DNA of 64,000 nucleotides from Artocarpus heterophyllus (taxonomy: Eukaryota > Streptophyta > Magnoliopsida > Rosales > Moraceae): NCBI GenBank assembly GCA_025403435.1, contig CM046351.1, forward strand, positions 3,244,801-3,308,800. Reading direction: 5' to 3'. Both the position numbers and the translations under genes were made by a program. Shown here one piece after another: positions 12,428-22,700 of this stretch. Within the stretch, counting starts at the first letter, position 1. Each line of letters opens with the position of its first letter. The notes under the pieces were generated by a model. That model saw nothing but the letters and a program-made list of their open reading frames with translations. It ran no database searches and had not been told where the DNA came from.

Positions 12428-12736
12428 GGAGCAGCCAGAGAAGCTGATGACTGTGATTTTGAAGAAGAAGAATTGGAAGTGCCAACAACCGTACCAGATG
12501 ATGTGAAAGAAGGACATTTTGCGGTGTTGGCGGTGAAGGGTGAGGAGAAAAAGAGGTTAGTTGTCAAGCTTAAGTGCTTAACTAGCCGTACATTTCTGAG
12601 GTTGCTTGAGCAGGCCGAGGAACAATATGGATTCGAACAAACTGGAGCTCTTGTGGTTCCTTGCAGACCTGAGGAATTACACGAGATTTTAGGAAGACAT
12701 AATGGATTTAAGACCATAATTGAAGAGCAGAGTTGA
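12428..12736 (+). pseudogene. SAUR-family gene, copy 1, lacks an AUG start
   Basis: The frame encodes an almost complete SAUR domain: VPDDVKEGHFAVLAV, then FLRLLEQAEEQYGFEQTG, then the ALVVPCRPEELHEIL end that is standard for the auxin-inducible (SAUR) family. Function by family: small proteins induced by auxin that promote cell expansion, in part by inhibiting PP2C.D phosphatases and so raising plasma-membrane H+-ATPase activity. No in-frame ATG occurs between the upstream stop at 12383 and the domain. The upstream 'aaccatcccaactttc' is joined directly to 'ggcttttctcgcttttagg', so about 100 bp holding the start region of the sister copies appears deleted. The body is otherwise open to its stop. 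It is probably a recent pseudogene; non-AUG initiation cannot be excluded. Confidence 0.75.
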
Positions 12737-14095
12737 GTATGCCTTAATCTTTCATTCATTTATGTAAATGAATTCGTGTTAATCTGTTGTTCTCTCGTTC
12801 CTTTATGTAAATGAACCATCCATGCTAATGTGTTTTTCTTTAATCATTATAATTCGTTTTTAAGGATAGCGTCTCTCTATGTTCATGTTGCTTAAATTAA
12901 CACGTTTAAAGACATTCGGACTTGTATTTTTCTGTTATTGCTCTTCGTCTCACACTTCCAGTGGGATAACCCGAATCTTGCAGCGTCTTGAACCTTGAAA
13001 GAGCACACCTCTTAATTTGTTAAGTGGTGGAGCCTAATTATTGTCCCAAACTACACAAAGTGGATGTCATAGCTCTTGCATTCACAACGAACTACCATAA
13101 AGCTTGCGTGTAACACTACTTCACACAATCATGCTGTTCCTTTTAGCCGCGACTTATTTCTTCCTTTATGTATTAAGGTGAAAGATGATTCAGTTTGTGA
13201 TCATAGTTTTCAGAAACTGAATTATAGAACTGCATCAAACATCTCATATGTGTCTTAATTAACATCACGCACATTTCTTATTAGCACTTTTCGGAACTTA
13301 GGATACAGAACCAGCTTCATGATATGGTACAAAATTTTGCAGTTGAAGATGGAAGAACACATGATTCTTTAACATGGCCATTTTTGGAGTGAGTTTACCT
13401 CGGAGCAATTATTTGGACCAACATCCTTTCTCATGTAATTACTTCTCAGAGCAATATTGCAAGCTGCTTCTTTTTCATGCAATTTTGAAGTCACTATTTG
13501 TAATCAAATATAAGAAATTATATAAGCATTCTAGCTGGGGTTTAGGGAAAAGAAATCCTATTACAAGTGCACATTTCTTGTCTGTCAAATTTTTGCAAAT
13601 TTTACGGCATATATTTTCAGAGATAAATATCTCTGTACTTGCAAATCGACAGCAAAAATGTCTTAGATCAATTGACTTGGCTGCTAGTTACATTAAAATT
13701 GGTCACATTTCCCTGTTAAAGATATCCCGTAATGTGATCAACCATCGCAAAATTATCCAAAGTTTCCATGAATTTTATGAAAGTACTTTTATCTAAGGTG
13801 GGGCAAGCAAAATTTAATCATAAATGACAATGTCCTGTATTCCAAATTCCTAGAGTTTCAGCAATACCTTGAGAAAGGCTCTTCTCCTGCAAATGTACTA
13901 GATATTTTGCAACAAAATAACCTCATTTCATCGGTCCTTATCATACCAAACTCAAGTCACCGAAGCGTCTAATATTGTCGCTAATAATAGCTAAATTTTT
14001 CTTGTTTAGTTCAGCTAATTCCCAATTATCTTTATTTCCACAGAAAAATTCTTTCCCATTATGTGTTTAAATATAGCCTGCAAAATGTAGAAGTA
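12737..14095. other. SAUR copy 1 3' flank and intergenic DNA
   Basis: The first about 120 bp ('ttaatctttcattcatttatgtaaatgaattc') closely match the 3' flank of SAUR copy 2 at 15.31-15.40 kb, so this is a shared 3' UTR. Beyond it nothing recognisable is seen. The 140-codon open frame at 13374-13796 has no family motif and atypical composition, and is not called. Confidence 0.5.
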
Positions 14096-14100
14096 CAGGT

Positions 14101-14106
14101 GAGACA
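14101..14106 (-). promoter_or_regulatory. AuxRE-like TGTCTC (as GAGACA) before orphan leader 2
   Basis: GAGACA is the complement of the canonical auxin response element TGTCTC. It lies in 'tacaggtGAGACAaga'. Similar phrases precede the leaders at 16573 (GAGACA), 23111 (GAGACA) and 10546 (decayed, tAGACA). Confidence 0.4.
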
Positions 14107-14117
14107 AGAAATGCAAC

Positions 14118-14320
14118 ATCATTGAATAAGACTTTGTAACAACCATATTCAATTATCTCTTCATTGGACCCCTGGGGAATTTCTTGTGAAAAAACATGAT
14201 CGTAAGTGTCAAGTGATAAGCTTGTCTAATCTTATTAACAATCTGTACCAAAAAGTACTACGGGGGAAGAAAGAGCCACTTATTTTCTAGGAGAAACCGC
14301 AATACATCTCCTGTCCATTA
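14118..14320 (+). pseudogene. Orphan SAUR upstream/leader copy 2
   Basis: Runs 'ttgtaacaaccatattcaattatctc', 'ttggacccctggggaatttc', 'gcttgtctaatcttattaac', then 'aaaaagtactacgggggaagaaagagcc', the equivalent of the coding start region in SAUR copies 2-4. No SAUR body follows. The leader of the real copy 2 starts about 35 bp further on, so the two are in tandem. Confidence 0.55.
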
Positions 14321-14355
14321 CATTGGTTTTCCGAGACTAAAAAACACAGCATTGA

Positions 14356-14361
14356 GAGACA
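14356..14361 (-). promoter_or_regulatory. AuxRE-like GAGACA upstream of SAUR copy 2
   Basis: GAGACA (TGTCTC on the minus strand) about 160 bp before the ATG of copy 2, at the same place in the leader as in the other copies. Confidence 0.4.
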
Positions 14362-14432
14362 AGTTGCAACAACCACATTCAATTATCTCTTCCTTTTCCG
14401 CGTGGTTAAACAATGCTCAACTATCTAGCCAC

Positions 14433-14438
14433 TATAAA
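14433..14438 (+). promoter_or_regulatory. TATA box of SAUR copy 2
   Basis: TATAAA in the conserved block 'agccactataaaatctccat', about 80 bp before the ATG at 14518. Confidence 0.6.
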
Positions 14439-14517
14439 ATCTCCATCACAAATAACAAAGAAAACCATCCCATGTTTTAAATCATATGCAGCTCGTTTAG
14501 TCTTATCATCAACAATC

Positions 14518-15305
14518 ATGTGTAATCACAAGTATCACGGAGAAGAAAGAGCTACAACTTTCCTTACTCTTCAGCTGTACATTGGAAAAGTTCAAAAGCG
14601 CTTCTCTCTTTTAGCGGCAGCTAAAGAAGTTGTAGCTAGTGAATCTGAAGAAATGGAAGTGCCAACAATAGTACCGGATGATGTGAAGGAGGGGCATTTT
14701 GCGGTGTTGGCAGTGAAGGATGCGGAGAAAAAGAGGTTTATTGTCGGGCTTAAGTACTTAACTAGCCCGTTTCTAAGGTTGCTGGAACAAATTAATTTTT
14801 TAGTGGCTTTATATGGCGGTCAATTGAGAACCGCAGTTAAAGCTTTTTCTATTAGGACTCCTCCGTCTTATGAGGATTGAATAATGACTTTAGATGGCAG
14901 TCGATTAAAAAGTACCATTAAACCTATCCTTTTTGGCGTCAAGCCCCACTTTAGATGAAAGTCGATTAGAAAGCACCATTAAACCTTTTTTTTTTTTCAC
15001 GCCAACCCCTGCTAAATGTAACCTTGCCAAATTTATTCATTTTTACACGGCGGTCATTTTCCCAACCGCCATGAAATATCAACAATAAAATTCCCACCAT
15101 CCCCAAATCACCAAAGATGGTGTTTTTTTTTGTTAAACGTCATCTTTAAAGTGCATGCTATTTACTATCTTGTAGTAGTGAGGCCGAGGAAGAATATGGA
15201 TTCTAACAAACCGGAGCACTTGTGGTTCCTTGTAGACCAGAAGAATTACACAAGATTTTAGGAAGACTTGAGATTTTAAGACCTAGTTCTGAGGAGCAGA
15301 CTCAC
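14518..15305 (+). pseudogene. SAUR-family gene, copy 2, split by an insertion
   Basis: The ATG at 14518 opens MCNHKYHGEE, and the frame continues through LLAAAKEV, VPTIVPDDVKEGHFAVLAV and LTSPFLRLLEQ. At about 14790 the SAUR sequence stops and foreign DNA begins. The gene resumes at about 15182 with 'gaggccgaggaagaatatgg' and runs to the conserved 3' flank. The resumed part has a second lesion: the GAA codon after YGF is TAA. It is therefore dead twice over as a full SAUR. This copy best shows where the family's N-terminus lies, because its start is in frame with the body. Confidence 0.8.
14790..15181. mobile_element. Insertion in SAUR copy 2, about 390 bp, unclassified
   Basis: Bounded by the broken SAUR reading. 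It contains near-inverted phrases 'tatggcggtcaattgagaaccgc' near its left end and 'acggcggtcattttcccaaccgcc' in its right half, and it repeats 'tttagatg.cagtcgatta.aaa.g.accattaaacc'. It ends CTTGTAGTAGTG, resembling the complement of the CACTACAAG ends seen elsewhere, but the left edge has no matching CACTA. No clear target duplication was found. Confidence 0.5.
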
Positions 15306-15880
15306 ATATTTCTTAATCTCTCATTCATTTATGTAAATGAATTCATGTTAATCTTTTGTTCTCTCATTCATTTAAGTAAATGAACCCAAGCTAATTATGT
15401 GTTGTTCATTAATCAATATTTTTATTGGGTGGATTCTTTTTATATGTATGTAGATCACATTAGCTATTACTTCGCTTAATGTCCCATTTATAAAGGAGAT
15501 AACCTAAACATCTGTTTCTTGACGATCCAAAAGAATATATATATATGTGTGTATGTGTGTGTGTGTGAAAATACGTGAAATGCACAGAAATAAATAAAAA
15601 AAAGGAAAGAAAAAGAGTACTTTCCCTTATCTTTTCTAAAGATATTTCTGTACTTGCCAATCAACGGTCCAAAAAATACATGAAAGGATCATCACTTGAA
15701 TCAACCGCTTCTACATTGGAATTTAATATATTTCCTGGTTAAAGAAATTACCTTATCATGTAAACCATTGAAGAAATGTTATTCAAAAGTTGCCAAAAAT
15801 AAAATTGCCAAAGGTGGGGTCAGCAGCAAAGGGTACCGCAGTTGTATTATCCACTTGCCAAAAAATGTTTGATATCCCCT
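15306..15880. other. SAUR copy 2 3' flank and intergenic DNA
   Basis: Begins with the shared SAUR 3' flank (to about 15410). A (TA/GT)n microsatellite lies at about 15537-15567. The phrase 'agatatttctgtacttgc' at about 15640 also occurs at 13625 ('ataaatatctctgtacttgc'), so the duplicated unit extends this far. No gene. Confidence 0.45.
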
Positions 15881-15889
15881 TATGCAAAA

Positions 15890-16075
15890 GAGGAGTGCTA
15901 GCAACACTCTTTTTCTTACTATCTTTTACACTCTGTTTATTTACTGCCTGATATGTAGAATCCACTATCTTTTTTTGTTTAAATAATAATATATAATATT
16001 AGTAGATTCCACGTATTGGACAGTGAATAGAGAGAGTATAAAAGGAAGTAAAAAAGAGTGCAGCTAGCACTTCTC
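15890..16075. mobile_element. Mutator-type MITE, 186 bp, with 9-bp TSD
   Basis: Terminal inverted repeats GAGGAGTGCTAGC... and ...GCTAGCACTTCTC continue inward with 'aacactctttttcttact' matched by 'agtaaaaaagagtgc'. It is flanked by the exact 9-bp direct repeat TATGCAAAA (15881-15889 and 16076-16084). It is non-coding. The 9-bp duplication and long inverted ends point to a Mutator-like MITE. Confidence 0.8.
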
Positions 16076-16572
16076 TATGCAAAAACAAAAATAACAACGT
16101 GTAATGTTCTAAGTTCCTCAAGAGTTTCAGAATTTACAGTAACCATAAGATCCCAAAAGCACAGTTCCTAGTTATAGCAAATATTTAAGCTGATGGTAAT
16201 TGAAGGTTATGGCTCTAATCGATTTCTTGTTCTTTTCAATATCAACAAAATTGCCTAATTTTCCCAGTCCTCGTTTCAAATTTAGGATCAAAACTCTCAT
16301 CCCCCTTACTAGCTTAATAATATGGACAGTCAGACCTGCATTAGAAGCTATTGTTATGCATACTTTTTGTTTTGATGTAATTTTAATCAGATTCTATGAA
16401 AAAAAAAAAAACATGCATTATTCATATGAGATCCTACTGTAGGGCCAGTATAAGTTTACTTGTTTATTTCAACAAATCCCAAATATTTATCTTTCAATAG
16501 AATTTTTTTTTTAAATCACCATTAAGGTAAATCATATGTTCTAATGCCATGTGCAACTAAAGAAATACAGGT

Positions 16573-16578
16573 GAGACA
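16573..16578 (-). promoter_or_regulatory. AuxRE-like GAGACA before orphan leader 3
   Basis: GAGACA within 'tacaggtGAGACAcaattgc', the same context as at 14101. Confidence 0.35.
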
Positions 16579-16594
16579 CAATTGCAAGATTGAA

Positions 16595-16745
16595 TGACAC
16601 TTTGCTACAACCATGTGCAATTATGCCTCTTCATTGGACCCCAGCTATTTTTCTCAAGAAAAACATCTTAAGCGTCAACTGATAAACTTGTCTAGTCTTA
16701 TCAACAGTATTGTGCACCAAAAAGTACTACGGGGATCAAGAAGGC
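16595..16745 (+). pseudogene. Orphan SAUR upstream/leader copy 3
   Basis: Runs 'tttgctacaaccatgtgcaatta', 'cattggaccccagc', 'aaacttgtctagtcttatcaac', 'aaaaagtactacgggg', then passes directly into a TGTCGTTT tract. There is no SAUR body and no TATAAA block. Confidence 0.55.
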
Positions 16746-17262
16746 ACAGATTGTTGTCGTTTTTGTTTTTATTATGTCGTTTATCCCTGTGTTGTAGTTT
16801 CCTATGCGTTCATTTCTTGTTTTCATTTGTCGTTTACCGTCATGATGCTATTTCAAGATTGTTGTTGTTTTTAAAGTTCATGTTATTGATCCTTTTGACG
16901 TTTTAATGTTCACTCAGTTTTATGATCTTTTTCAGATTGTTCTGTTCTGTTTTTCTTATATCGCTTAATTCTTTTATTGGTGTTTTCAAGAATACTGTCG
17001 TGTTCTTTGTTTATGTCGTTTGTGTTTCTTTTTTCCTATATTCATCTGTAACTGTTTTCCCAAATTGTTGTTGTTTTCCTTGTTATTGTCTTTTGGTTTT
17101 TCTTTGTTGTTTTATTCATTTATTTATTTTGTAGTTTCTCCTTTCGATGTCGTTTACACTATAAATGTCGTTTTTTTTCCTCTTGCAGCTTATCTTTTTA
17201 TTGTCGGATTTTTCATTCACATCCTTGTTCCACTCGTATTAAGAAGTCTTTGTTTTGTTTGA
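16745..17262. repeat. TGTCGTTT-rich tract C
   Basis: Directly follows orphan leader 3. Many TGTCGTTT words occur ('ttgttgtcgttt', 'attatgtcgttta', 'catttgtcgttta', 'tatgtcgtttgtg', 'gatgtcgttta', 'aatgtcgtttttt'). Open frames here are an effect of composition. Confidence 0.6.
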
Positions 17263-17985
17263 AATTGACTCTATTATTTACTATAAAAGCAATCATTGCT
17301 CCTCCAAAAATAAATAAATAGATAAAGCAATCAATACGTGAATGCTCATATGGATTTGATTTTTTTTTTTAATTTTTTATAAATGCTAGTTGTTCATGAG
17401 ATTTGAACTTGTGATCTTCTCTTTAGCAGAAGGCCAATGACCGCTTTTGGATGTTGACTGGAGTGGCTAGTCAATGACCTCAAATGAAAGAGAGACACAG
17501 ATTTATAATAGTTCACTTCCGATGAGAAGGCTAAGTCTACTGTAGCATCTTGAGGTTTGACTATGATATTAAATGTATAATTACAATGGAAAATTAGAGG
17601 TGGCAATCCCATATTTACAGGGGATGATTTAATTCCTCTCTTTGCTTCCCAATTTTTGAGTGGATATGCTGTTGACTGGAGAAGGTAGTTTCCTTGCTAT
17701 ATTCTAATTGACTTTCCTTTATGCTTGTTCTGCTAATTTGGGAACCTTTCAATTCCATAATGATCCGGTGCCCTTATTTTCTGATTTGGTGGATTTGATA
17801 TTAGTCCTCCTAGAAGCTTTGCCTCCTTCAATCGTCCGAGTTCAAAGGTCGAAGTTAGGCCCGAGCAAAACATGGTCAATGTCGTGGTTGGGCTCGAGTT
17901 CGGGTTCAATTTCAGGGTTGGGCCAGGTTCGACGGGGTGGTTAGGCAAATTGAAACCCCAAAACCGCTTTTCTCTTCGGCTTTCC
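17263..17985. other. Intergenic DNA with a possible SINE remnant
   Basis: Around 17355-17440 a poly-T run precedes 'gagatttgaacttgtgatc', a B-box-like phrase on the minus strand, suggesting another degenerate tRNA-derived element. About 17820-17960 is more GC-rich ('ggcccgagcaaaacatgg', 'ggttgggctcgagttcggg'). I recognise no gene in it. Confidence 0.3.
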
Positions 17986-18475
17986 AAGAGTTCTCGTTTT
18001 TGTTTTCTTATGTTGTTTAGCCTTTTGTTGTTGTCTCCTTCAAGCTCATGTCCTTTGTTTTCTTTTATTGTTCATCCTTGTGATGAAGTTTCCAAGATTG
18101 TTGTGGTTTCCAAAGTTCATATCGTTGCTCCTACTATTGTTTTCAATACCAAACCGTTTTATGATCTTTATAATTTTGTTCTCATATATGTTTTTCTTAT
18201 GTCGTTTATTCCTTTGTTGTCGTTTTTATTGGTTATGTCGTTTATTTTAATGTTGTTGTTTTCCTGTTTATGTAATTTGTTTTTCTTTTGTTATCTTAAA
18301 CATTGTCGTTGTTCTTTGTTCTTTTGAAGTCGTTTATATTATTATACTGTTGCTCTGTCGTCTTTTCATTCATGTCGATTGGTACATTTGTCTTTGACTC
18401 TTTTTTTCTTGTGATATTGTCGTTTCCCAAATTGTCGTCTTCTTTGTCGTTTTTTTGTGCCACTCACAATTCTCT
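17985..18475. repeat. TGTCGTTT-rich tract D
   Basis: T-rich with repeated 'atgtcgttta', 'attgtcgttg', 'ttgtcgttttt' words and the same flavour as tracts A and C. The phrase 'gatgaagtttccaagattgttg' parallels 'gatgctatttcaagattgttg' in tract C, so the two are homologous copies. Confidence 0.55.
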
Positions 18476-19020
18476 TTCTTAAGGTTTGTTTTTTACGATG
18501 TTAACTTTTTAAGGGTGGAAAAAATATTAAATAAAAAACCCCTTTCACAGAAGCGACAACGTACATGCTCAAATCTGAGTATGTTTTCACGTTTTCTTTA
18601 CCATTACTATTAATTGTTTTTCTACATGTCGGTGTGGAAGATTAGTTTTTTCTTCACTACGAGTTTTCCTTGTTTTTTAGAAGCACAAAGAGAATGTGGG
18701 TTTTAATGGGGATCATCACGCGCGAAACATATAGTACTCTTTCCTTTGGTTGCATGTTTTTTTGTTTTGTTTTTTTTTTTTGGAGGTATTTTGGTTGCAG
18801 TTACTAATATGTTGAATGGAAATCATTTGAGCTTTCTGAGATAGTCTGGAAACGACAAAATGTGATTTTAGGCCCCTCGTCGTTTTTAGAGTGCTTTCAA
18901 TATTTTTTTTGGTCCGTTTATTGAATTTTAACTTTTCAAGGATATTTAGCATCTTATCGAGATGGAGTCCTTTTCCAAGGGAACAACACTTTCATATAAG
19001 AGCAAGATATTTTTCTTTCT
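18476..19020. other. Intergenic DNA
   Basis: AT-rich with poly-T runs and an isolated CGTCGTTT near 18878. No gene seen. Confidence 0.4.
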
Positions 19021-19455
19021 AAATATATGTCGTTTATTGAAAATTGCTTCGTCGAAACAAATTATTGCCGTTTCACCAAGTTTTTGCAGTTTTTTAGTTG
19101 ATGTCGTTTTCTTTCATTGTTGATCAAAAAATTATGTCATACATGTCGTTTCTTAAAAATTGCTTCGCTGAAATACATTGTCGTTTCATCAAGATTTGCA
19201 GGTTTTTAGTTGATGTCGTGCTCTCACATTGTCGTTCAGAAAATTATGTCATCATTATCCAGATATTATCGTTCTCAGAGTACGATGTCTTTTTTTTTTT
19301 TTTTTTATGGTTTTGGTCTATTGGGAAGTAAAATAAGTGGCACATTGTTTTTGAAAATTTCTGAAATACGTCGCGTGCCTCGCTTGTTGTTGTTTTTTAT
19401 ATTAATTATTAAATTAGTAATTCATCAAGATTTGTCGTTTTACTTGAGTAATTGT
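19020..19455. repeat. TGTCGTTT-rich tract E, internally duplicated
   Basis: 'atatgtcgtttattgaaaattgcttcg' recurs as 'acatgtcgtttcttaaaaattgcttcg' about 115 bp later. 'aagatttgcaggtttttagttgatgtcgt' likewise repeats 'aagtttttgcagttttttagttgatgtcgt'. It is therefore a tandem duplication of about 115 bp. Confidence 0.6.
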
Positions 19456-20056
19456 CATGCTATAAATTAATATATTGCAGCCAATTCGTTCTGGTGTTAT
19501 TTATTAGTTGTGGTTTCTCTTTTTACCCCCTTTCTAAAGGGGATCCATTGATTTATATTTTTTTCCCCTTATTTTTCATGATTAAAACGCTCATAGCTTA
19601 AGTAAGAACTAATAGACCGATTGGAAAATAAGTTTGAATTGAAAATTTCAACTAAAACATTGTAGCATATAAGAGAAAACACCATTAAAAACTGAGTTTA
19701 AACCACGATTTGAACCGTGACCACCAGACGGCATATAAAAGAATATACCGTCTATTAGTTTCTTTTGGCCTTCTCTGCCTTTTTCAAAACTACTTCGTTG
19801 AGATGTACCATAGATTTCACAACTCTGTAAACATAGTTTGGGAAAGAAAAAAACAAGGAAATCCTTTAGACGGAGAGTTTTTTTTTTTTTTTTTTTTTTG
19901 CCTCCAACTTCAGATAGCACGTCGATACACAACTCGGAATAATAAGTCAGACAAAATGCAGCAATGAGTGAGAAGTTGTAACAACCACATTCAATTATTT
20001 CTTCCTTGGACCCCAGAGAAATTTCATCCTTGTAACTGTATCCTTCCCCAAGCCAC

Positions 20057-20062
20057 TATAAA
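20057..20062 (+). promoter_or_regulatory. TATA box of SAUR copy 3
   Basis: TATAAA in 'agccactataaaatctcaat', about 90 bp before the ATG at 20147. Upstream lies the family phrase 'gttgtaacaaccacattcaatta'. Confidence 0.55.
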
Positions 20063-20146
20063 ATCTCAATCACAAATCAAAAATAGAAACACCCAAATTG
20101 ATCTCGAATCATAAGCAACTTGTCTAGGCTTATCATCAGCAAAATC

Positions 20147-20527
20147 ATGTGTGATCAAAAGTACTGCAGGGAAGAAGCAAACCCAACTTTCCCTAGCTTC
20201 AGATTTTCACGGGAAAACTGCAAAAGCGCTTCTCGCTTTCTCATGGCGGTAATTTCGATGAAGAAGAAGAAGTGGAAGTGGAAACCGTAGTACCAGATGA
20301 TGTGAAGGAAGGGCATTTCGCGGTGTTGGCAGTGAAGGGCCTTGAGAAAAAAGAGGTTTATTGTCAAGCTCAAGTACTTAACAAGCCCTACGTTTCTGAG
20401 TCTACTTGAGCAAGCTGAGGAAGAATATGGATTCCAACAAACCGGAGCTCTTGTCGTTCCTTGCCGTCCCGAGGAATTACGCAAGAACTTAGGAGGACAT
20501 TTTGATGGCCATCAGAGCCAGTTCTAA
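20147..20527 (+). pseudogene. SAUR-family gene, copy 3, frameshifted
   Basis: Homologous along its length to the intact copy at 23.4 kb, but the reading frame breaks. The ATG at 20147 runs in a frame that stops at 20279 (TAG), while the SAUR frame is one base off. The internal ATG used by copy 4 is ACG here. A second shift occurs at about 20346, where AAAAAA replaces AAAAA, so the second half (RFIVKLKYLTSPTFLSLLEQAEEEYGF to CRPEELRKNLGG) is read in a third frame. The rest of the domain is well kept, so the loss is recent. One lesion is a homopolymer length change and could be an assembly error; the start changes are not. Confidence 0.75.
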
Positions 20528-20769
20528 AACCACGCCATGTTACTTGCGCAAACCAAGTTTATAATATTTTGTTTGTTAGTCAACTTTTTACTAGTATAAT
20601 TTCTCTGAGTTAATTAATATAACCAAAATCGTGAGGGTTATATGTTAGATTGCTACTTTACGCTGTTCCCTAATTTATTCTTATATTGCCTTTAATTAGA
20701 CCTGAAAGTGAAAGGTCATGATTGGATCTCGATATCAGAACTATAAAGCAACATTTTATATGTATGTGA

Positions 20770-20803
<34 letters not shown>

Positions 20804-21980
20804 GTTAATAAGTGCGGAGTCTAATTATTACATGAGGTAGATTGCCCTTATGCAGAGTTTGTGGGCTGATCGACCTTTGCAGTAAGGTCGATGTGGGGGA
20901 GAGTCTCTGGGTGAAAATTTTATATGTAAGTTTATTTTATATAATGATATTTTAAGTTTTTTATGCATGTATTTTGGTTGTCCTAATTTTGCTTATATTT
21001 TGCAAGGAAGTGAATTTATAATTCTCTTTATAATCTTCAATTTTATCATAATGAAAATCTACAGCGGCGGCAAATAGACGTAACTCTCATGTTAAGAGTG
21101 GACCATTATAAATACTGTGTGTTTTTTGTGTTTTATTTTTGCCAATTATTATGGCTTTTGTTAATTAGGATTAGGGCTTTAATCCTAACAATATATATAT
21201 ATATCCTAGTTGTCTAGGGAATGAATTATGGAGGTATATCACACGTTTGTGTATTTTATATCAGGTGAATCTGAATAATTGAGTCAGGCTCAGAACAACT
21301 GTGACATATTGTTTTGCTGATATAACTTGCCATTTTTTTTCAGCGGAACTAATTAGAAGAAAAAGACTCTGAAAACTAGCTTGATTCTAAGTGTTAGGGC
21401 AGGGGAATTTTATTTTCAATTACACAAATCAATAGTTCATACTGCAACACAAAGGTAGGATATATAAAAACAATTTTTGTAGCTTCTTAGAAAGGAAATT
21501 AAGATGCATGAAATGATATAAAATCGACGAGTAGAAAATAATGGTAAACATCTAATTTATTAAAAATTTGGACTTACTTCATCTCGGAGCAAACAATTTA
21601 ATTATTGTCATATATTTTCCAGATTCAATTGATCTCTTTCATGAAATGAAATAAACGGGGTTTGAGCAAATATGCCTGAAAATTTCTGAAAAGCCTTCTT
21701 GGGACTTTTTATCACTCTGTCAAAGACGATAAATTGTTGAATAATGTTGCTTCATTTCCGTTGATGGCCTATATTTTAAAATCATTAAATCTAATTAAAA
21801 TCACTTTTTTCCTCTACTTGTCATTTAACCACCTAAAAGGTGATATCCACCTGTAGGGTCTTTTTTTGGCTCCCATTAAAGAAATTGCAAAGATAGAAAA
21901 CTTGTTCTCTCTCTCCACCACGTACATTGTGATTTCAGATGCCAATTAAATAGAAAACTTTTTTGGGTCCCACCTACATT
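20528..21980. other. Intergenic DNA with (TA)n microsatellite
   Basis: A GTGTGTA(TA)n run lies at about 20765-20803. A phrase near 21050-21110 ('ataatgaaaatctacagcggcggcaaatag', then 'gttaagagtggaccattataaa') resembles the 3' part of LTRs like those at 27.8 kb and 54.6 kb, so a decayed LTR fragment (about 20800-21200) is likely. No gene is seen. Confidence 0.35.
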
Positions 21981-21984
21981 GAAT

Positions 21985-22145
21985 GGCATTTTGTACTAAC
22001 CACATGCGATGTCTCGTCATTGGACCCCAGAAAAATTTCTTAAGGGAAACATCATGATATTCAAAGCAAAAACTTGTTTAGTCTTATCAACAATGCCTAC
22101 TAAGAAGTACCACGGAAAAGAAGGGCCACAGGGTTTCTACGTCAA
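21985..22145 (+). pseudogene. Orphan SAUR upstream/leader copy 4
   Basis: Runs 'cattttgtactaaccacatgcga', 'tcattggaccccagaaaaatttc', 'cttgtttagtcttatcaac', then ATGCCTACTAAGAAGTACCACGG, the best-preserved SAUR start region among the orphans (an ATG followed by a KKYHGKEG frame). After about 17 codons SAUR similarity ends and TGTCGTTT tract F begins. Confidence 0.55.
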
Positions 22146-22700
22146 GTCTGATATTGTCGTTTCATGTTTTGTCCTTTGCTTTTCTTATGTCGTTTATCCT
22201 TTGATGTCCTTTCATCTGTCGTGCCCTGTGCTTGCTTTTGTCGTTTGTCCAAACCCATTGTTATTCTCTGCTCTACTTATGTCATTTATTTTCTTCCATT
22301 GCATTTTGAAGAATATTGTCAGTTATTTGTTTATGTAGTTTATTTTTCTTCTTTTTTGTGTAGTTCTTATTGTCAGATTCTCAAATTGTTGCTGTCTTCC
22401 CTACTCACGATGTTTCTTTGTCATTTGCAATATTTCTTTGTCTTTTTCCAGTTCTGTTATTTGATCATCTAATGTCGTTCTTCAGTATCATTTGATTTCT
22501 CCTTGCAATGTCTGTATCCACGGTTCCGCTTTTGTGATGGTCCTTTCATCGTTTTCAGTGTTCATGTCGTTTTTTTATATCTTTGTCGTCTGTTTTTGTT
22601 ATGTCATCTCCAAATATACTGCCCTCTTTTCCTTTCTTCTTGTCATCGTTTATTCGTTTGTTGTCGTTTTCCCTGTTAAAGCTACTTGGTTTTCTCCTCA
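22145..22700. repeat. TGTCGTTT-rich tract F
   Basis: Follows orphan leader 4. Repeated 'attgtcgtttcatg', 'atgtcgtttatcc', 'tttgtcgtttgtcc', 'catgtcgtttttt', 'ttgtcgttttcc' words. Non-coding by composition. Confidence 0.6.

Noticed and set aside
13374..13796. 140-codon plus-strand frame
   Set aside because: No recognisable domain, not repeated elsewhere in the window, no promoter or splice context; likely chance in AT-rich DNA.
17872..18327. 151-codon plus-strand frame with hydrophobic stretches
   Set aside because: Same compositional effect in tract D; overlapping frames in the same DNA look equally 'membrane-like'.
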